In this document: positions 17,727 to 25,980 of the stretch, piece by piece
Numbering within the stretch: the first letter of the stretch is position 1
Layout: each line of letters opens with the position of its first letter
DNA from: CAADGV01 sp040290295
GTDB taxonomy: Bacteria > Bacteroidota > Ignavibacteria > UBA10030 > UBA6906
Length of the DNA: 64,000 nt
Reading direction: 5' to 3'
NCBI GenBank assembly: GCA_040290295.1
Contig: PSMW01000017.1
Coordinates: forward strand, 9,948-73,947
Translations under genes and position numbers: made by a program
The notes under the pieces: model-generated
What the model was told of the DNA's origin: nothing
The model's database searches: none
What the model saw: the letters and a program-made list of their open reading frames with translations, nothing else

Positions 17727-18034
17727 GTCATGCATGCCAGCACAAAACAGTCTGCTTATCTACTCGCGGAATTTTTTTTGAGAGTGATGAAGCAAGCGCT
17801 GTGGTTGCCGGATAGTCGTTCGCATCAAGAAGCAATCGGCGTCACTCGAAGTCGTGAGCATTCGGCAACCACCTCCGACGCGTGACTTAGTAAGTGTGTA
17901 CAAGCTGGCATGCACGAACCCATAACAATCGCAAGCACCGACGCTCGTTTTGTTATAGCTTTTGATTGAACTCGCTCCATCCCGCACATCATTTATAAAA
18001 GTTGGAAGTGCGGGACGGCGTGCTTGCTCGAACG
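17721..18034 (+). other. Cassette 4: 314-bp unit without a clear gene
   Basis: Bounded on the left by site 3 and closed by site 4. Its left end (17720-17741) is complementary to 17904-17926, as in the other cassettes, so it is a genuine unit and not a gap. The only reading frame of note is 17787-17885 (32 codons, MKQALWLPDSRSHQEAIGVT...), with a weak RBS. A 10-bp perfect inverted repeat GTGGTTGCCG ... CGGCAACCAC spans most of the interior, so a structured RNA or regulatory cargo is as likely as a peptide. Confidence 0.5.
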
Positions 18035-18040
18035 TTAGTT
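17921..18040 (+). repeat. attC-like recombination site 4
   Basis: From CATAAC (17921-17926) to GTTAGTT (18034-18040). Outer stem GCAAGCAC (17931-17938) / GTGCTTGC (18020-18027). Inner stem TCCCGCAC (17980-17987) / GTGCGGGA (18008-18015). The shared left-arm block is present but more diverged (CGACGCTCGTTTTGTTATAG, then CTCGCTCCAT). It is followed by TTGCAATTGCCCG, close to the left end of cassette 1. Confidence 0.68.
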
Positions 18041-18078
18041 GCAATTGCCCGTCACATGGATAGGAAAGGGCTGCCAAA

Positions 18079-19206
18079 ATGAACAAGACTAGTCTCTTCA
18101 TCATCTCGACGATTGTGATGTTTGTTTCTTGCAAAGATATGGGAAGTGAACCTCCACCGATTCCACCTCCTCCACCGCTTCCTGATGACGTTGCACTCTA
18201 CGTTTCCATGGACAGCTACCAAGACTGCGGCATTTGTGTCCTCAATGCAAACACGCTTGAACGGGTTGACACATTAGTTACGAGACCCGGAGTACCTCGG
18301 ACGATTGAGTTCTCACCTGATCACAGCATATGGTATTCGATATGGGCCACAGGTGGACCGAACCATTCTCTCTTTTCCGGAGATGTACACCCCCTTTCAG
18401 TCCGAAATGCAATCCCTCTCCAGTACTCAAAATACGCATTGGTAAGAAGTGCGGGCCAACGCTATTTGATTGCTTACGGCGACAAGGGCATAGATGTCTT
18501 TGATCGTGCTACTCTAAGTCTAGTGCATCAGGACACATCTTCCTTCTTTGGCAGATCCACCAGAGTCATCGCTTCCCCCAATCATAACCTTATCTATTTC
18601 ACGGGATGGGAAAACAGACAACTCGTAGGATTTGGAGTTTACAATCTCGATTCCATGAAACTCACAGATACCTTAAGACTTTTTGATCGGGTTCAATACC
18701 CCGGGCTCAAGGATGCCGACCTCGTTATTTCGCCCGACGATAGATTCCTTTTTCTCTCTGCTTGGAATTGGCGAGGCGGAGGAGGGTTCAATTCCTTCTT
18801 CATCATAGATATCTCTCAGAAGCGTCTTTTGTATGAATTCCCCTGCGGCCCTTTTGCGAGATTGGCCTTGAGTCCAGACGGACGAAGTGTTTACATCAGC
18901 AAAGATGGGTTCAATCTATACATATTCCCTCCCACAAATCACCGCACGTATAGATACGAGGTGCAGACAAACACAATCTATAACTTTTTGAACCGAGGTG
19001 GCTCAACAGGTATGGTCGTTGCAGATGACAACAGGACTGTCTTTCTCTCAGATGGCGGCGAGGTCATCAAGGCCGACGCCCTCACCGGGATAATCCTCAG
19101 CACATACTCGGTTCCTCTCGATTCGCTGGGCCGCCTGACAAGCGGTATTCGCAACATCAGACTTGGAAGATACCCTGCGGAAACTCATTCTGCTGGAAGG
19201 AGGTGA
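18079..19206 (+). CDS. Beta-propeller lipoprotein (YVTN-like)
   Basis: 375 residues from ATG 18079 (upstream aggaaagg). The N-terminus is a lipoprotein signal with lipobox MFVSC, then a proline-rich linker (PPPIPPPPPLPDD). The rest is a seven-bladed propeller of the YVTN/lactonase type: RTIEFSPDHSIWYS, DLVISPDDRFLFLSAW, RLALSPDGRSVYIS, MVVADDNRTVFLSDGG. It is probably anchored on the cell envelope; function unknown. It begins 39 bp after attC site 4, as a fifth cassette would, but no matching attC follows its stop. Confidence 0.75.
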   Translation: MNKTSLFIISTIVMFVSCKDMGSEPPPIPPPPPLPDDVALYVSMDSYQDCGICVLNANTLERVDTLVTRPGVPRTIEFSPDHSIWYSIWATGGPNHSLFSGDVHPLSVRNAIPLQYSKYALVRSAGQRYLIAYGDKGIDVFDRATLSLVHQDTSSFFGRSTRVIASPNHNLIYFTGWENRQLVGFGVYNLDSMKLTDTLRLFDRVQYPGLKDADLVISPDDRFLFLSAWNWRGGGGFNSFFIIDISQKRLLYEFPCGPFARLALSPDGRSVYISKDGFNLYIFPPTNHRTYRYEVQTNTIYNFLNRGGSTGMVVADDNRTVFLSDGGEVIKADALTGIILSTYSVPLDSLGRLTSGIRNIRLGRYPAETHSAGRR

Positions 19207-19230
19207 TCGCATGTGCTCCAAAACAAGACC

Positions 19231-19261
19231 GCCGCCATTGTGCATCTAACACAATGACGGC
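19231..19261. terminator. Hairpin after the propeller lipoprotein gene
   Basis: GCCGCCATTGTG (19231-19242) pairs with CACAATGACGGC (19250-19261), 11 of 12, around a 7-nt loop. No T-tract follows, so if it ends transcription it is not a canonical intrinsic terminator. The loop contains CATCTAAC, which could also be the worn end of an attC. Confidence 0.4.
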
Positions 19262-19399
19262 AGTAGCCACCAAACAATCGACACCCATGGATTGACGCTG
19301 GGGTTGCAGCCCAACGGGGCGCCGACTTGTTTGTAACCCAATGTATAAAACTTGTGGTCCTTTTCCAATCCGAGGGGCCACATCATCATTGGAGTAACT

Positions 19400-20245
19400 A
19401 TGAGACACACAAAGTGTTTCGCAGCAACGCTGATCCTATCGCTCATTCTTCTGCCGCAGCTACTGTTCGCAGGCAGCGACTACTTCTGGGCAGGAGACAA
19501 GAAGGTCAGCATCGTTTCAGATCGCTCTACCCTTGTTGTTGTGTTCAAGGAAGAGAGCTATCAGAAAAATATTTCCTCCATCTATGCAAAGGTGCCGGAT
19601 CTAGTCGAGGCAACCATATCCGGTGACCAGCCCATGGTGGTGCTAGTGTTTCAAACAGATCGACTCTCATCAGAACCCAGTGTCCTCCAGAGCAACGGTT
19701 TATCACCTTCAGACATCGAGTGGCATTCCTTCGGGTATTTTGTCCTGGGCTCTTCACCTCTCCGACCTCTCCGACCAACAAATCGCATTTCGTTCAAGCT
19801 GAAAGGAGGTTCCTTGCCACAACAACTCGAACGGTTCATGCAAGGGAAGGCAACCTTCGATCACACCCACTTCGGCACACCCACTGGTCGCATCACCTTT
19901 ACTAGCACCTCCGGCTCCTGGCAGGGCATCACGCTTACGGGCGCGAATAATTCCTCCCTCCAATACTGTGACCTCAACTACCCCATTTCTCCCATCGTCG
20001 CCACAAACACAAGCAATCTCACAATCAACAACGTGAGCATCGGTAACTCCAGCTTTCAAAATTATCCCCACGATGCCGCGATGGCGTTCTATAATTCGTC
20101 GCCTACAATCAGTTCTGTCGTCATCAATGGACAGTCAAATTCTTGGAACGGTGTCCGCTTCGCACAGGGTTCCACTGGCTCGATTACAAATAGCACCATT
20201 CAGAACTCCGGCGCAGCGTGGGCAGATTGCGGATTCATCTGTTAG
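19400..20245 (+). CDS. Secreted beta-helix protein, probably truncated
   Basis: 281 residues from ATG 19400 with ggag 9 bp upstream. The signal peptide (LILSLILLPQLLFAG) is clear. Residues about 20-150 are an unrecognised N-terminal domain, followed by parallel beta-helix turns (FTSTSGSWQGITLTGANNSS, NTSNLTINNVSIGNSSFQN, NSSPTISSVVINGQSNSW, TGSITNSTIQNSG). The frame ends at DCGFIC in the middle of the repeat series without a sorting domain, which suggests the 3' part has been lost. Confidence 0.62.
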   Translation: MRHTKCFAATLILSLILLPQLLFAGSDYFWAGDKKVSIVSDRSTLVVVFKEESYQKNISSIYAKVPDLVEATISGDQPMVVLVFQTDRLSSEPSVLQSNGLSPSDIEWHSFGYFVLGSSPLRPLRPTNRISFKLKGGSLPQQLERFMQGKATFDHTHFGTPTGRITFTSTSGSWQGITLTGANNSSLQYCDLNYPISPIVATNTSNLTINNVSIGNSSFQNYPHDAAMAFYNSSPTISSVVINGQSNSWNGVRFAQGSTGSITNSTIQNSGAAWADCGFIC

Positions 20246-20488
20246 AGGCTCTTGCTGGATCGTTAACAGCCAAGGGTCCCGTGCAATTGCGCGAAAGTGC
20301 TCGTTGCTCAATGTTTTACGAGATTCCTTGCGATTTCGGTTGACTTTACCCACCGCCCCATCCTATATTTTTGCAGGTGCGGGGGTGGCAGGGGCTTTTA
20401 TCCCAGTGAACAAAAAGCGATGACACGCAATGATCTCGGTGAAGCACTGACCGCTTGATAGAGAAAGAACGGATTGCAAACGATTATA
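20246..20488. other. Non-coding stretch left of the insertion sequence
   Basis: 243 bp with no convincing reading frame, RNA or repeat. It may be eroded 3' sequence of the beta-helix gene and the 5' part of the gene whose tail is found right of the IS at 21773. Confidence 0.4.
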
Positions 20489-20565
20489 TTGACCCCGATT
20501 TCGAGCGAGCATATTTTTTGCTTTAATTAAACTCACAGTTGTGAGTATTCGGAAAGGGTCAATGT

Positions 20566-20811
20566 ATGGAAGGGTTACAGAAACGATGGAGTACAAGAAA
20601 GAAGGCGGAGGTTGTACTCCAGCTGTTGAGAGGAGAAGTTCTTGATGCAGTAAGCCGTGAGACGACGGTGCCGGTCAGTGTACTGAGCCGGTGGAGAGAG
20701 GATTTTATCGAAGCGGGGATTGCTGGCCTTAAAGGAAAAAGTCTCGATGATGCACGGATCGCCAAGTTGGAGAAGAAGGTTGGTCAACAGGCGATGGAGA
20801 TCGGACTGTAG
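20566..20811 (+). CDS. IS3-type transposase orfA (helix-turn-helix)
   Basis: 81 residues. A helix-turn-helix region (RKKAEVVLQLLRGEVLDAVS, VPVSVLSRWREDFIEAG) is followed by a short leucine-type coiled coil (ARIAKLEKKVGQQAMEI), the DNA-binding and multimerisation part of IS3 OrfA. It ends at TAG 20809-20811, immediately followed by A8. OrfB lies in the -1 frame through that A-run, as in programmed frameshifting, although here the stop precedes the run. Confidence 0.75.
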   Translation: MEGLQKRWSTRKKAEVVLQLLRGEVLDAVSRETTVPVSVLSRWREDFIEAGIAGLKGKSLDDARIAKLEKKVGQQAMEIGL

Positions 20812-21756
20812 AAAAAAAAGAGGCGGTGGAACCAGAGCAACCACGGGAGTTTGCCGAGGTCATGATGAAAGAGAAATCGGAGACGACGGGCAAGCATTAT
20901 CCGATGCGTCTGGTGTTACGTGTGGCAGAGTATTCTTCAGCAGCGTGGTATGGCAAGCGGCAGAAGAAGCAGGTGGTCGAGCGCCGAGGGCCCAAGCCTG
21001 TGGTAAAGGATGAAGAACTTCTGAAGTTGATTGGCGAGGTAATCGAGACGTGTCCGTTTCATTCAGAAGGATATAAGAAGGTACACCTACGCTTGCGTCG
21101 GCAAGGCATTCGAGTCGGGAAACAGCGTGTTTTAGGCTTGATGCGAGCGAACAACTTGTTAGCTCCCGTGAGACCGAAAAGCAATGGGGCGTCGCGACCC
21201 CACGATGGGACCATCATCACCGAACTGCCGAATCATCTGTGGGGCACGGATAGGAAACAGTTCCGGACAGAGGAAGACGGATGGTGCTCACTTCTTTGGA
21301 GTGATTGATCACTATAACGATGAAGTACTTGCTTGGCACAGTGCAAAGAAAGGCAATCGCTTTGCTGCGTTGGAACCGGTGCGACAAGCCGTCAAACACT
21401 GTTACCGAGCGATTGGTCAAGGCATTGCTGATGGGACCGGATTGTTCTTGCGCAGCGATCACGGCACTCAATACGAATCGAAAGATTTCCCCAATGAACT
21501 GAAGTTCTTAGGGTTGAAGCATTCGCCATCGTTTGTGAGAAGCCCGGAGTGCAACGGCATCATCGAACGGTTTCATCGAACATTGCAGGAGCAGGTGTTT
21601 GATATTTATCAGTTCAGGAATCTGGAAGAAGCGCGACGGGTCATTGCGGAGTTTATCGACCTCTACAATCATCAGTGGATTATGCACCGACTCGGCGGTC
21701 TTTCACCGGTGGAATACAGAAATCAACATCAAAAAGTTTTCTTAAAAAGTGCTTGA
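20811..21756 (+). pseudogene. IS3-type transposase orfB (DDE integrase core), frameshifted
   Basis: Frame B runs through KEKSETTGKHYPMRLVLRVA, the HTH_21-like region (LIGEVIETCPFHSEGYKKVH, RVLGLMRANNLLAP) and the first catalytic Asp (HLWGTD), then breaks near 21285-21300. The remaining core continues in another frame from about 21288: FFGVIDHYNDEVLAWHSA, second Asp in LRSDHGTQY, Glu in ECNGIIERFHRTLQEQ, end LSPVEYRNQHQKV. All DDE residues survive but in two frames, so the element cannot make a normal transposase. Confidence 0.75.
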
Positions 21757-21772
21757 CTAATTGGGGCCAATA

Positions 21773-21892
21773 CACAAGGTTGTTATCACTGTAGCCCAAG
21801 GAACAATGTTCGTAGTAGGAAATAATCTCAACGGTGGTAGTAACACAGAAATCAGGGCTTATGGACAACTGAATGAGGTTGAACAATTATGA
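21773..21892 (+). pseudogene. 3' fragment of a gene cut by the IS
   Basis: Right after the IS end one frame reads HKVVITVAQGTMFVVGN, then NLNGGSNTEIRAYG and QLNEVEQL, and stops with TGA (21890-21892) overlapping the ATG of the next gene as ATGA. This translational-coupling overlap is typical of real neighbours, so I take it as the tail of a disrupted gene; the head is not recognisable. Confidence 0.45.
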
Positions 21893-22975
21893 CATTCACA
21901 TCTCGATTGATAATACTTCTTGCTGCAATAACTTTCCTTCTGCAGTTTAGCTGCAAGGATAGCGGAACGGGTCCGGCGCCGGGTGAGTGGCAACCGCTAG
22001 GTTGGGAAGGTAAGCTCGTGCCCCAGCTCGTGTTGGTCGACAATTATCTCTTCGCGTGTGCTGCGAGAGATGGGTTATACAGACTGAACGTGGCTGTTGC
22101 AGAGGAGCAGTGGCAGTATCTCGGATTTGCTGATTCAACCCCAAGTAGGCAACTTGACTATGGTGTGACATCACTATATCACAACTCTGTTACCAATGAA
22201 CTGCTTGTGGGTCTTGGTGCCCAACCAGAGTCGTTGTTCATCGGTATTTTTCGTTCAGCTGATCTGGGCTTAACATGGATACCATCGGATAGTGGAATTC
22301 GAACTGGCCAATATCCAAGAAGTAGCGAAATATCATCGCTGAGTGGTTCACCTCACTCATCGAACACTGTATATGCCGGCTTGCTTGCAACCATTTACAA
22401 AAGTGATGATGGAGGAAGGTTTTGGGCACCACTCTATGGGGTGCGTGGGGCTGGTGGACTGGGAATCAATGCGTTACGAGTTGCTCCTTCTGCACCAAAT
22501 GAGATTTGGGCGGGGGGGTGAAACTTCAAGATTCGCACCGACACTTGAGCATTCGACCGATGGTGGAAATTCTTGGCGTCGGATATTTTTTCCCGCTAAC
22601 TTTGGCCCGTACTATGTTGACAACGTAATCTATGATATTGCAGTGGATCCAATAAACGAAAATGTAGTTTACTTTGGGATGTTAGGTGTGATTGCAAAGA
22701 CAACAGACAAAGGAGAGACCTTCCAGAGAATACTCGGATGGGAAGACGGGATTTATCGGCATTGGCGACTCGCGATCAATCCGAGTAATCCACAAGAGTT
22801 GCTTGCAACGGGATTCTACTTGTACCGCACTACAGACGGTGGGCAGTTTTGGCAGAAAATAACCCCACCTGATAACAGAAACAATCTTTATGCGCTTGCC
22901 GTCGACTGGCAACAAAGAATTCTTTTTACGAGCGCTTCCAGTCCCGGTAATGGAATTTACAGGTTGCGTTTTTGA
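21889..22975 (+). pseudogene. Asp-box (BNR/sortilin-like) lipoprotein, frameshifted at a G7 tract
   Basis: From ATG 21889: lipoprotein signal with lipobox LQFSC, then propeller repeats with Asp boxes (KSDDGGRFW, STDGGNSW, KTTDKGETF, RTTDGGQFW). The frame stops at 22521 just after GGGGGGG (22512-22518). Removing one G restores WAGGETSRFAP and a continuous frame to 22975, about 361 residues. Either a phase-variable tract, an assembly error, or true decay; this cannot be settled here. The following protease gene starts 98 bp downstream. Confidence 0.7.
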
Positions 22976-23073
22976 GTTCGCCGATGATAATGATCCCGCT
23001 ACACGAACGAGATCCGCTAACTGGTTCTTCCTTTCCAACGAAACAATTCACTCTATTCACAAGGAGAACAACA

Positions 23074-24957
23074 ATGAACACAGTCAGAAATATCAGAAAC
23101 TGTCAGCGTGGTGCGCTCCTGATCGTGGTTGCACTTCTTGCACTGACAACGAGCGATCTTTACGCTCAACTCCAGCGGTTCACTCTGCAAAACAGAGAAT
23201 ATCGCTTGGAAGGAAACAAATGGTTTACCTTCTTTGAAGGAAAGAAGGGAGACGAGATCATTCCTCAACGTTTGATTGTGAGACTAAAAGACAGAGGGGA
23301 TGTCGAGAGCTTCGACTTTCAGCGACTGAACATCAGCGGCGTATCGATGGGAAGCCGTCGGTTTCTTAACGGTTTCTATGTCTTGACAATCTTGTCGGAC
23401 CGTTATGCTTTCCAGATCGCATCTGTACTTGAAAAAACCGCTCTTTTCGATGTATTGGAATTTGATGCCTACGGAACATGGGACGGAACACCTAACGACC
23501 CGCAATATCCCAACCAATGGAACTTGCCCAAGATTCGGATGCCTCAGGGGTGGGACATAACAACGGGGAACAGTTCCGTTATCTTAGGCATCATCGACAG
23601 CGGGACGAGATACACGCATGAAGACATTGATGGAAACATTTGGGTCAATCCTGCGGCAGACCGCAATGGAAACGGGCGACCCGATTTTTTCCCGTTTTCA
23701 CAAGGCGGCGATCTTGATGGAATTGACAATGATGGTAATGGGTTTGCGGATGATCTCATCGGTTGGGATTTTTATCAGTCCGATAATAACCCCGATGATG
23801 CGTTTGGGCACGGCACTAATGTCGCCGGTGTATCTTCAGCTCAAACCGATAATTATGAAGGTGGAGGTTATCGAGGCGTAGCCGGGGTAGCTGGTGGATG
23901 GCGAAACCAGAAGGGGGCAAGCGTAATGGTGCTCAGGATAGGCGATACCGCGCCTGTCACCTCGTACACTGCGCAAGCAATTGAATACGCTGCCGTAAAT
24001 GGTGCCGGGGTCATTAATATCAGCTCGTCTCTGAGCAATCTGACCGTACTTCAAAATGCTGTGAATCTTGCCGTCAACACATACGGGGTGGTGATCGTTG
24101 CGTCCGCCGGGAACAACGGCAGTGATCCCGATCCATCTATCCGATATCCTGCGCGCTACTCAAACACAATTGCCGTCGGTGCCACTGACCAGAATGACAA
24201 CCGTCGGTCATACAGTGCCTACGGCCCGGAAATGGATGTCGTTGCACCGGATGGAGTACCAAGTACAACGATGACAGGAGGGTATACAAGCAGTGTGGCA
24301 GGCACTTCTTTTTCCGCTCCTCACGTTGCCGGTCTTGCCGCACTCATCCTGTCAGTCAATCCATCGCTCACCTGGCAGCAAGTGCGAGAAACGATTCATC
24401 TTAGTGCCGATAAGGTACCAGGTATGGGCGGGCAGAACTTCACCAACCAATACGGCTACGGCCGCATCAATGCTCTTCGCGCTGTCGGAACGGCTTATGT
24501 GACAAACCATCCAGATTATGAATTCGTCTACAATTCCTCTTCGCTTTCTCACTATGACAATTTCAATATGATTTTCCATGCCGGGCCCAATTGGTGCAAT
24601 GCCGCTGGTACATATTACAACACAGAGCGGCACAGACTTCTCATTCAAGTCAATCGCTCGTTTACGGAAATACCGCTGGCTTGGTACCTTGGACCAGTAG
24701 GATATAGCTGGGCTAATCCGAATAACGCCACAGCGTGGTTGAGCCAGACAGTTAACGCAAATACGATTCGCTATGAGACTGTTTTCTATCGTCTCAATCA
24801 GGGAAACTTCTCGTGTGAAAATCGTTGGGCACCGTTCGATCCCAATTCGGTAGAAAGAGCCTACGCATATTTGGGTAGGCCTCTCGTTGCCCCCGCCATC
24901 TCTCTGGTTTCACGCAATCACCTGTTCCCATCTATCGATATAGCTCGGGCGATATAG
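23074..24957 (+). CDS. Secreted subtilisin-like serine protease (S8), C-terminal region broken
   Basis: 627 residues from ATG 23074 with aaggag 7 bp upstream. Signal peptide (GALLIVVALLALTTSDLYAQ), a propeptide-like region (about 40-130), then the S8 domain with the catalytic triad: Asp in LGIIDSGTRYTHEDI, His in DDAFGHGTNVAGV, Ser in AGTSFSAPHVAGLAALIL. The oxyanion Asn is in VASAGNNG. An Asn-rich Ca-site-like loop (GGDLDGIDNDGNGFADDLIG) is inserted, as in Bacteroidota S8 proteases. After the domain the protein continues about 150 residues and stops at 24957. Sequence downstream continues the same protein in another frame, so the C-terminus is damaged by at least an indel near 24900 plus a 14-bp duplication. 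Confidence 0.82.
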   Translation: MNTVRNIRNCQRGALLIVVALLALTTSDLYAQLQRFTLQNREYRLEGNKWFTFFEGKKGDEIIPQRLIVRLKDRGDVESFDFQRLNISGVSMGSRRFLNGFYVLTILSDRYAFQIASVLEKTALFDVLEFDAYGTWDGTPNDPQYPNQWNLPKIRMPQGWDITTGNSSVILGIIDSGTRYTHEDIDGNIWVNPAADRNGNGRPDFFPFSQGGDLDGIDNDGNGFADDLIGWDFYQSDNNPDDAFGHGTNVAGVSSAQTDNYEGGGYRGVAGVAGGWRNQKGASVMVLRIGDTAPVTSYTAQAIEYAAVNGAGVINISSSLSNLTVLQNAVNLAVNTYGVVIVASAGNNGSDPDPSIRYPARYSNTIAVGATDQNDNRRSYSAYGPEMDVVAPDGVPSTTMTGGYTSSVAGTSFSAPHVAGLAALILSVNPSLTWQQVRETIHLSADKVPGMGGQNFTNQYGYGRINALRAVGTAYVTNHPDYEFVYNSSSLSHYDNFNMIFHAGPNWCNAAGTYYNTERHRLLIQVNRSFTEIPLAWYLGPVGYSWANPNNATAWLSQTVNANTIRYETVFYRLNQGNFSCENRWAPFDPNSVERAYAYLGRPLVAPAISLVSRNHLFPSIDIARAI

Positions 24958-25276
24958 CTCGGGAACAGTAACCTGCAATCTCTCCCAGGGAACCGGCAAT
25001 ATTACCTATTCGTGGACTGCGAGTCATGTCCCAAGCGGTGTGAGCGTCACATACAACGGTAACCTTGCTACCATCTGTTACCTCTGCGACGGGCCAATGG
25101 GTGTCAAGGGCTCGGAGAAATCAGGTAGTGGAGAACCTAACGATCCAATGGCGATCTTCACCCTGAGATGCACTGCGTCAAATGGTGCCGGGTCATCAAC
25201 GGGTACCTTTTATCCTTCGCTCGCTTACAGCCCTCCTCCACCACCGCCTGGCGGTTGTCCGTTAACTGACCCTTGA
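24908..25276 (+). pseudogene. Detached C-terminal domain of the S8 protease
   Basis: In a different frame, with one 14-bp copy removed, the sequence reads FTQSPVPIYRYSSGTVTCNL, then an Ig-like stretch (GNITYSWTASHVPSGVSV, DPMAIFTLRCTASNGAGS) and a Pro-rich end (SPPPPPPGGCPLTDP) to TGA at 25274-25276. This is the natural continuation of the protease. Confidence 0.6.
24936..24963. repeat. 14-bp perfect tandem duplication
   Basis: CGATATAGCTCGGG occurs twice in a row (24936-24949 and 24950-24963) inside the protease coding region. Fourteen is not a multiple of three, so the duplication disrupts the frame. Only a single copy lets the upstream frame FTQSPVPIY join RYSSGTVTCNLS. Confidence 0.85.
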
Positions 25277-25303
25277 CACACCTAGTTCGTCACATCTCTT
25301 AAA

Positions 25304-25937
25304 GTGCCTACTTTGGAGTTTTTTCTGGCCGCTTTCTCGTTTCTGATTGTTGCGGAGGGTCGTGGACAAGACCTTGTGATTCTCAGGAGCTTCGCGAGGT
25401 TTCGACTGAACAAACGCAGGTCTACGAAGTTCCCCCTGCTAAACGGATTAGCTGCCCCTCATACGCAAGGACAAGAAACGGACAGTGTCAGAGGGATTTT
25501 TCTTTACTCTGGTATCGGTTTGGTCGAAGTTCTCACGATCGGCGTTGGGAAACAGTTGACTCAAGACCTTTCCATATCTCTGAAATATGCTACGACTTGG
25601 ATTGGCAAAGGAGCAATGATACTTCCCAACAGTGCGACGGGCATAGGACTGAAGTTGACTTACCATAAAGACTTAGCCCCTCTTGCTCTTAACGCGATTT
25701 CCTTCGATTACATTCTCTATCTCCACAGTTCCCTTGGTTGGCAGTATAGGCAGGCTGGACAGGTACGATCCTTTCATCAAGGGGCATGATTTTGACATCA
25801 ACGTAGGCAAGGAAACAGTGAACGAGTCTGGCTTCCACTTCTTCTGGGCGGTAGGCTTCTGCATCAGTGCCGCCAAGGAAGCAGGTGTCTTGTATGCTCC
25901 ATCAATAAGAATCGGTATCAATTTCAACTTCATATAG
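25304..25937 (+). pseudogene. Outer-membrane beta-barrel-like protein, frameshifted
   Basis: From GTG 25304: hydrophobic start (LEFFLAAFSFLIVAEG), then alternating barrel-like strands (VRGIFLYSGIGLVEVLTIGV, LSISLKYATTWIG, ATGIGLKLTYHKDL, ISFDYILYLHSSLGW). The frame breaks near 25738-25741 and resumes one base over as GSIGRLDRYDPFIKGHDFDI, ending APSIRIGINFNFI with a terminal aromatic plus Ile. Repair by one base gives about 210 residues. Confidence 0.55.
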
Positions 25938-25980
25938 TTAGGAGACCGAGAAATGACCAAGCTTATTTTGATGATTGTGT

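Larger units (their letters stand above)
11811..18034 (+). mobile_element. Integron-like gene-cassette array (four cassettes, no intact integrase)
   Basis: Four consecutive units are bounded by GTT at 11810, 12968, 16489, 17720 and 18034. For each unit the first 19-24 nt after the boundary are nearly the reverse complement of the sequence just before the AAC that opens that unit's own hairpin: unit 1, 18 of 19; unit 2, 17 of 21; unit 3, 21 of 24; unit 4 similar. This is the geometry of cassettes that integrated from circles closed at their own attC. All genes point the same way. Unit contents: nuclease-like protein; kelch plus T9SS protein; two unknown proteins; no clear gene. The lipoprotein gene after 18034 may be a fifth unit that lost its attC. 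Confidence 0.72.
20489..21770 (+). mobile_element. IS3-family insertion sequence, inactivated
   Basis: About 1.28 kb. The left end TGACCCCGATT (20489) and the right end (reverse complement TGGCCCCAATT, ending 21770) form imperfect terminal inverted repeats with the TG...CA tips typical of IS3. Inside are orfA and a -1-phased orfB, with a further frameshift in the integrase core. I find no clean target duplication (ATAT on the left, ATAC on the right). Confidence 0.75.

Noticed and set aside
17760..18134. A 124-codon minus-strand frame with a signal-peptide-like start
   Set aside because: It lies across attC site 4 and the start of a well-supported plus-strand lipoprotein, so it is a shadow of the hairpin region.
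19242..19345. A fifth full attC after the propeller lipoprotein (CATCTAAC with a hairpin)
   Set aside because: No matching GTT core, no shared 40-nt block and only weak complementarity to the unit's left end; kept as a hairpin only.
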